A DNA stretch of 64,000 bases, taken from positions 680,694-744,693 of the forward strand of contig CAJQLO010000001.1 in NCBI GenBank assembly GCA_905479195.1, given 5' to 3'. The stretch's first letter is position 1. Every line of letters begins with the position of its first letter. The DNA is from an uncultured Gammaproteobacteria bacterium (lineage in GTDB: Bacteria; Pseudomonadota; Gammaproteobacteria; GCA-002705445; GCA-002716945). This document shows, one piece after another, positions 63,559 to 64,000 of the stretch. The notes beneath the pieces were generated by a model. That model was given only the letters and a program-made list of their open reading frames with translations, was not told the origin of the DNA and made no database searches. Both the position numbers and the translations under genes were made by a program.

Positions 63559-64000
63559 TCAAACTCTTGATATCTTATACAATCCAAGGATTTTATCAAG
63601 GATAGTATCAATATTTAATTTACTAGAGTCGATAATAATAGCATCTTTAGCAGCTTTTAATGGCGAAACTTCTCTATTAATATCCTTTTCATCTCTTTCT
63701 TCCAAAGATTTACGTATATTTAGCAGATTTGGGTTAGATCCAGACTTAATCATCTCCTCATATCTCCTTTTCGCCCTAACATCTATGCTAGCTGTAAAAT
63801 ATATTTTTAGTGCAGCTTCTGGGAAAACTTTTGTTCCCATGTCTCTGCCGTTTGCTATCAGTCCTGGTGCTTGCGCACATGCATGCTGAATTGATAATAA
63901 GACATTTCTGATATCTTCATTTTTAGAAATATTAGACGCTTCCAATCCTATTTCTTCATTATATAGATTCTTAGTAATATCACTAGAATTATAAATAACG
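63559..64000 (-). CDS. cmk: Cytidylate kinase, partial (5' end beyond the window)
   Basis: C-terminal part, about 146 residues, of CMP kinase. It contains LIANGRDMGTKVFPEAALKIYFTAS (cited as ANGRDMGTKVFPEA), the ARAKRRYEEM-like stretch DVRAKRRYEEM and ERDEKDINREVSPL, which are family motifs. The frame stays open to position 64000, so the start and the P-loop lie outside the window. It precedes rpsA, the classic cmk-rpsA pair. Confidence 0.93.
   Translation of the reverse strand, partial: VIYNSSDITKNLYNEEIGLEASNISKNEDIRNVLLSIQHACAQAPGLIANGRDMGTKVFPEAALKIYFTASIDVRAKRRYEEMIKSGSNPNLLNIRKSLEERDEKDINREVSPLKAAKDAIIIDSSKLNIDTILDKILGLYKISRV

Overview
The window is 64 kb of AT-rich, very tightly packed chromosomal DNA from a bacterium that is almost certainly a gammaproteobacterium. 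Evidence is the conserved gene neighbourhoods: hflK-hflC-DUF2065-purA, miaA-hfq, cmk-rpsA-ihfB-lapA-lapB-pyrF, queA-tgt-yajC-secD-secF, hisS-yfgM-bamB-der, an isc operon with iscX beside ndk, and divergent rluC/rne and trmJ/suhB. Short intergenic gaps, 1-20 base gene overlaps, loss of accessory genes from these clusters and shortened proteins suggest a streamlined genome, such as a marine oligotroph of the SAR86 type; that placement is inference. I see no phage, insertion sequence, CRISPR array, toxin-antitoxin pair or defence system.

Layout. (1) 1-3042: fumC divergent from purB and a small ORF. (2) 3032-15173, all minus: uvrB, tRNA-Val, thrS, infC, rpmI, rplT, pheS, pheT, ihfA, a MerR regulator, a PD-(D/E)XK nuclease, prfB (programmed frameshift) and lysS. 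(3) 15247-17945: an aminotransferase, a 33-residue membrane peptide, tRNA-Asn, galU and fdxA. (4) 17948-30261, all minus: rluC, sppA, nnrD, tsaE, miaA, hfq, hflK, hflC, a DUF2065 gene without an ordinary start codon, hisZ, purA, rlmB, rpsF, rpsR, rplI and dnaB. (5) 30554-34631: rne, mltF, dapD. (6) 34618-39457 minus: smc and ligA. (7) 39520-41076: queF, an M23 peptidase and a DUF4242 protein, closed by the one clear terminator. (8) 41111-51604 minus: trmJ, iscR, iscS, iscA, hscB, hscA, fdx, iscX, ndk, hisS, yfgM, bamB, der. (9) 51643-57572: suhB, then queA-tgt-yajC-secD-secF on the minus strand. (10) 57674-64000: a hypothetical protein, a small membrane protein, tRNA-Leu, a PfkB-family kinase, and cmk (cut by the window end)-rpsA-ihfB-lapA-lapB-pyrF on the minus strand.

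Functionally the window is housekeeping: translation (four aminoacyl-tRNA synthetases, ribosomal proteins, IF3, RF2, rRNA and tRNA modification), replication and repair, Fe-S assembly, protein export and outer-membrane biogenesis, and nucleotide and cofactor metabolism. The interest lies in what is missing from or altered in familiar parts. The isc operon has no iscU although hscA and hscB remain. SMC is short and shows no hinge domain. PheT lacks its EMAPII-like tRNA-binding domain. SuhB has lost most of its metal ligands. NnrD stands without its epimerase. RNase E keeps a membrane helix but no long scaffold. S1 has five repeats. zipA, mutL, amiB, hflX, rlmN, pilF, rodZ and ispG are missing from the places where relatives carry them. 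No stretch longer than 300 bases lacks a gene; the longest is the 292-base rluC/rne gap.
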